NCBI GenBank assembly: GCA_003538615.1
Contig: DPRT01000064.1
Span: 7,402-17,633, forward strand
Direction: 5' to 3'
Length of the DNA stretch: 10,232 nt
Source: Holophagaceae bacterium
Lineage (GTDB): Bacteria; Acidobacteriota; Holophagae; Holophagales; Holophagaceae
The notes below the pieces were generated by a model, which saw only the letters and a list, made by a program, of their open reading frames with translations, was not told the origin of the DNA and searched no databases. The translations under genes were made by a program, and so were the position numbers. Positions 7,731-10,232 of this stretch are shown here, piece after piece; within the stretch, counting starts at the first letter, position 1; each line of letters starts with the position of its first letter.

Positions 7731-8321
7731 TCAGAAGGTGGCGGGCCCGATCCGGGCCACCACCAGGCTGGCCCCGCCCAGGCCCGCCGCCACCGCCAGC
7801 AGCCCAGTCCCGTCCTCGATGCGCAGGGTATGCCGCCGGCCCAGGTGCAGGCCCAGGGACGGCACGGCCACGGTCCCCTCCGCCACGAAGATGAGCAGGG
7901 GCGCACCGGCCAGATCCAGGCTGCGGGGGCCCTCGAACCGCAGGGCCTCCACCCGGGCCCGGCCATGGCGGGGGTCGCACATCAGGTTGAGGTCCGTGCA
8001 GGGGCCTTCCACCAGGGTGGCCACGGCGGGCCAATCGCCGGAGAAGAAGAGGGGCGCCAGCGGCTCCCGGAGCTCCACCCGGCCCCGGGGGCCGAAGTCG
8101 ATGTCGAAACCCGCGCCCTCCAGCAGGAGCAGGCACCGTTCCATCCCGGGGAACGCCGAGAAGGGCCCGGAGGAGGCCACCTCCGCGGAGCTGAGCCGCC
8201 ACCGGAAGCCTGTCACCAGACTGGCCCCCGGCGGGTCCACCGCCAGTTCCAGAGTGGTGCCGCCCCCGTTCCTCCAGGGCATGGCACGGCCGTCTGCGGG
8301 CTTGAGGTGGATCCAGCGCAT
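7731..8321 (-). CDS. HutD/Ves family cupin protein
   Basis: This 196-residue soluble protein has the hallmarks of the HutD/Ves family: PWRNGGGTT (15-23), WRLSSAEVASSGPFS (41-55) followed by FPGMER, and DLNLMCDP (110-117). The fold is a bicupin. HutD is encoded in some histidine-utilisation operons, where a role limiting pathway flux by binding formylglutamate has been proposed. Ves in E. coli is a stress-related relative of unclear function. No hutH, hutU, hutI or hutG gene occurs here, so a histidine role cannot be read from context. The ATG is preceded by AGGATGGAG on the minus strand. It diverges from psd across 40 bp and lies upstream of the TSUP permease, probably in one operon. No signal peptide is present. 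Confidence 0.85.
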   Translation of the reverse strand: MRWIHLKPADGRAMPWRNGGGTTLELAVDPPGASLVTGFRWRLSSAEVASSGPFSAFPGMERCLLLLEGAGFDIDFGPRGRVELREPLAPLFFSGDWPAVATLVEGPCTDLNLMCDPRHGRARVEALRFEGPRSLDLAGAPLLIFVAEGTVAVPSLGLHLGRRHTLRIEDGTGLLAVAAGLGGASLVVARIGPATF

Positions 8322-8361
8322 GGCTCCATCCTACGAGGGCGCGGCGGGTTATCCTGGATGG
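8322..8361. promoter_or_regulatory. Divergent intergenic region between the HutD-like gene and psd
   Basis: The 40-bp gap contains CCATCC (8326-8331) and GGATGG (8356-8361), an inverted pair that mainly reflects a purine-rich ribosome-site-like sequence before each start codon. TATCCT (8350-8355) is a possible -10 for psd that would start transcription at or next to the ATG, and TAGGAT (minus strand, 8328-8333) is its mirror for the HutD-like gene. No good -35 boxes are seen, so these are suggestions only. Confidence 0.25.
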
Positions 8362-9294
8362 ATGCATCTGCCCTGGCTTCCACCGGCGCGCGCCGCGCTC
8401 GTCCTCGCCCTGATCTGGGCCATCTACGTCCTGCTCTGGACGCCGGGGCCCCTGTCCCTCCGCGCCCTGGGGCTCTACCCGAAAAAGCTGGGCTCCCGGG
8501 TGGCCGGCTGGGCCGCGACCTGCAGCCTGCCCGCTGCCTGGCGCGAGCCGCTGCTGGGCCGCTTCGCCCGCCACTACGGCGTGAATCTCGCCGAAGCGGA
8601 GTTCTCCCTGGCGGAGTACCCGAGCCTCCAGGCCCTGTTCACGCGCCGCCTGAAACCCGGGCTCCGCCCCCAGGAGGCGCCGGTCCCGGGCTTCGTGAAC
8701 AGCCCCGTGGACGCCCGCATCATCGCCTGCGGGCGCATCGAAGCAGGCACCGCCATCCAGGCCAAGGGCCTGCCCTACCGCATCGCCGAACTGCTCAGGC
8801 ACGATCCCGGCGCGGCCCGCTTCGAAGGCGGCCACTTCCTCACGCTCTACCTGTCGCCCAAGGACTACCACCGCATCCACGTGCCCATGGAGGGCCGGGT
8901 CAGCGCCGTCAGCCGCGTGGAGGGCGAGCTCTGGCCCGTGAACGACGCCAGCACCGGCCACATCCCCCGCCTCTACGAGCGCAACCGCCGCGCCACCTGG
9001 ACTGCCCTGGGCACGGGCGCCAGCGAGGGGCTGGAGGTGGCCGCCGTGCTGGTGGGCGCCACCCACGTGGGTGGCGTGGTCATCGATGGCCGCTGGCTGG
9101 GCGGCCGCGAGCTGCCCGGGAATGGCGGCTTTCCGGTGAGCCTGCTTCCCTGCGCGCCCGGCGATGACCTGGGCACCTTCGAGTTCGGCTCCACGGTGGT
9201 GCTGCTGGTGAGCGGCCCCCGCGCCAAGGACTGGGCGCCCCTGCGCACGGAGGGCGACGTGAAGGTGGGCCAGCGGCTGGGGGCGTACCGGTGA
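8362..9294 (+). CDS. psd: Phosphatidylserine decarboxylase proenzyme
   Basis: This 310-residue proenzyme converts phosphatidylserine to phosphatidylethanolamine at the inner membrane. The catalytic set is complete: Asp117 in SPVDAR, His170 and His173 in YHRIHVP, and the self-cleavage site FGST with Ser277, which becomes the pyruvoyl group. Cleavage would give a beta chain of 276 residues and an alpha chain of 34. Length is close to E. coli Psd (322). The site reads FGST where LGST is common. An N-terminal hydrophobic segment (about 11-27) probably anchors the protein. The ATG at 8362 was chosen because MHLPWLPPARAA leads straight into that anchor and GGATGG lies just upstream; longer extensions would run through the HutD-like gene. 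The stop overlaps the scpB GTG start. The partner gene for phosphatidylserine synthase (pssA), often adjacent to psd, is not in the window. Confidence 0.93.
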   Translation: MHLPWLPPARAALVLALIWAIYVLLWTPGPLSLRALGLYPKKLGSRVAGWAATCSLPAAWREPLLGRFARHYGVNLAEAEFSLAEYPSLQALFTRRLKPGLRPQEAPVPGFVNSPVDARIIACGRIEAGTAIQAKGLPYRIAELLRHDPGAARFEGGHFLTLYLSPKDYHRIHVPMEGRVSAVSRVEGELWPVNDASTGHIPRLYERNRRATWTALGTGASEGLEVAAVLVGATHVGGVVIDGRWLGGRELPGNGGFPVSLLPCAPGDDLGTFEFGSTVVLLVSGPRAKDWAPLRTEGDVKVGQRLGAYR

Positions 9295-9962
9295 GCGATT
9301 CCGAGATTTTCCATCAGGACCCGCTGTGGGACGAAGGCGGCGACCTGCCGGGCGCGCTGGAAGCACTGCTCACCGCCGCCGGCGAGGTGCTGGACCTGGC
9401 CCGCCTGCGGGAGCTGACGGGCCTGGGGGACGGCGCCCTCCAGCAGGGCATCGAGAAGCTCCAGGAGCGGCTCAGCGGCGCCTGCGGCCTGCGCCTCCTC
9501 GAAGTGGGCGGCGGCTGGCGCATGGCCACCAGCCCGGTCTACAGGGAGATGGTGGCGCGGCTGGTGACGACGACGCGCAGCGGCAAGCTCACCCCGGCGC
9601 AGATCGAGGCTCTGGCCATCATCGCCTACCGCCAGCCCGTGACCATCACCGAGCTGAACGCCATCCGCGGCGTCACCAGCAGCGCGAACCAGGTGAAGAG
9701 CCTCATGGAACGCCAGCTCATCATCCCGGCGGGCCGCAAGCCCGTGGTGGGCCGCCCCATGACCTACGCCACCACCCAGGCCTTCCTGCTGCACTTCGGC
9801 CTGAAGAGCCTCCATGACCTGCCCCAGCTGGAGGACTTCGGCGAAGGCCGCCTGGAAGTCCAGGCCCTGGCCGCCCTGGAGCCGCCCATGCCCGAGGATG
9901 GGCTCTTCGGCGAGGGCGCGATGATCCATGAGGACCTGCCTGCCGGAGAGGAAGCACCTTGA
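9291..9962 (+). CDS. scpB: Segregation and condensation protein ScpB
   Basis: This 223-residue cytoplasmic protein forms, with ScpA, the kleisin subcomplex that binds SMC and helps condense and separate chromosomes. ScpB consists of two winged-helix domains. The second carries the best-known family signature, IEALAIIAYRQPVT (105-118), followed by IRGV, GRP (154-156), a TTQAFLLHFGL stretch (161-171) and SLHDLPQL (173-180). An acidic tail of about 40 residues follows, as is common. The GTG start overlaps the psd stop as GTGA, with the purine-rich GGGGGCG a few bases upstream, so translation is probably coupled to psd. scpA, which usually sits directly upstream of scpB, is absent here. Instead the neighbours are a lipid enzyme and a zinc-ribbon protein. 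Confidence 0.93.
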   Translation: MSDSEIFHQDPLWDEGGDLPGALEALLTAAGEVLDLARLRELTGLGDGALQQGIEKLQERLSGACGLRLLEVGGGWRMATSPVYREMVARLVTTTRSGKLTPAQIEALAIIAYRQPVTITELNAIRGVTSSANQVKSLMERQLIIPAGRKPVVGRPMTYATTQAFLLHFGLKSLHDLPQLEDFGEGRLEVQALAALEPPMPEDGLFGEGAMIHEDLPAGEEAP

Positions 9963-10207
9963 ACCAGCCCACCCTCACCCTGGAAGAACAACCCGCGCCC
10001 GCCAAGCCGCCGAGCCCCACGGGGTTCGTCCTGAGCCCCGGGCAGAAGGGCGGCCTGCTGATCCTGGCGCTGGGGATCCTCTACCTGCGCATCTGGCGCC
10101 GCAAGCAGAAGCACATCCTCATCTGCAGCCACTGCGGGAAGAAGAACCCCCCGCACCAGAGCAACTGCCAGAAGTGCGCCGCGCCCCTGATGCGGCTCCA
10201 CGAGTAG
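9959..10207 (+). CDS. Small membrane-anchored zinc-ribbon protein, function unknown
   Basis: This 82-residue protein has three parts. A Pro-rich N-terminal tail (1-28) comes first, then one hydrophobic segment GGLLILALGILYLRIW (31-46) followed by a basic RRKQK stop-transfer patch, and last a C-terminal zinc ribbon. The ribbon is CSHC...CQKC with Cys56, Cys59, Cys70 and Cys73, spaced C-x2-C-x10-C-x2-C. By the positive-inside rule the ribbon should face the cytoplasm. I do not recognise a named family. It starts with TTG in a TTGA overlap with the scpB stop, and GGAGAGGA (9945-9952) gives good spacing. No other Met start would keep the membrane segment. Tight coupling to scpB suggests co-expression but does not prove a shared role. 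Confidence 0.78.
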   Translation: MNQPTLTLEEQPAPAKPPSPTGFVLSPGQKGGLLILALGILYLRIWRRKQKHILICSHCGKKNPPHQSNCQKCAAPLMRLHE

Positions 10208-10232
10208 CCGGCATCACGGCTCCCCCGGAGCG
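10208..10232 (+). other. Short 3' non-coding tail with a partial hairpin
   Basis: After the zinc-ribbon gene stop, GCTCC-CCC-GGAGC (10219-10231) forms a perfect 5-bp stem. It may begin a terminator of the psd-scpB unit, but the window ends before any T-run could be seen. Confidence 0.2.

Noticed and set aside
7002..9366. Long open frames on both strands across the TSUP, HutD-like and psd genes (721 and 686 codons)
   Set aside because: They span divergent and intergenic boundaries of well-supported genes and have no recognisable domain.

Overview
The window is a compact, gene-dense stretch of a high-GC chromosome with strong G/C preference at third codon positions. It carries ordinary core and envelope genes. 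No transposase, integrase, tRNA, rRNA, CRISPR array or phage gene is visible. A TesA-type esterase with a lipoprotein-like leader beside YbbA/YbbP, an MsbA-like exporter and a membrane-anchored phosphatidylserine decarboxylase point to a Gram-negative (diderm) bacterium. The general style would fit Acidobacteriota of the Holophaga/Geothrix type, but that is an impression and not a proven assignment.

Left part (1-3640): on the minus strand are ybbA and ybbP, overlapping by ATGA. After a 266-bp non-coding gap comes the first third of an HU-family DNA-binding protein gene that runs off the left edge. The gap includes the most AT-rich block of the window (about 139-215), with a 7-bp-arm palindrome and, nearer to HU, a 6-bp hairpin just upstream of the Shine-Dalgarno sequence. 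tesA diverges from ybbA across only 49 bp. This is the same divergent tesA / ybbA-ybbP layout known from E. coli and other proteobacteria.

Middle part (3641-6911): on the plus strand tesA is followed, after 55 bp, by a full-length MsbA-like ABC exporter (TM domain fused to ATPase). That gene ends at a small hairpin plus T6 whose loop holds the stop codon. A LURP-one/phospholipid-scramblase-like protein gene follows, with its own candidate promoter and a good Shine-Dalgarno. It converges with a minus-strand TauE/SafE (TSUP) permease across 15 bp.

Right part (6912-10232): a HutD/Ves-family cupin gene lies 30 bp upstream of the TSUP gene on the minus strand and diverges from psd across 40 bp. 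psd, scpB and a small membrane-anchored zinc-ribbon gene form a tight plus-strand operon joined by GTGA and TTGA overlaps, so both downstream genes use non-ATG starts. The last 25 bp hold only a short GC hairpin cut by the window edge.

Functionally, a membrane-lipid theme runs through the window: an ABC extractor paired with a lysophospholipase/thioesterase, a lipid-flippase-like exporter, a scramblase-fold protein and phosphatidylethanolamine synthesis. I see no clearly undescribed system. The points most worth following are the probably tethered TesA beside YbbAP, the uncharacterised zinc-ribbon protein coupled to scpB, and the regulatory palindromes.
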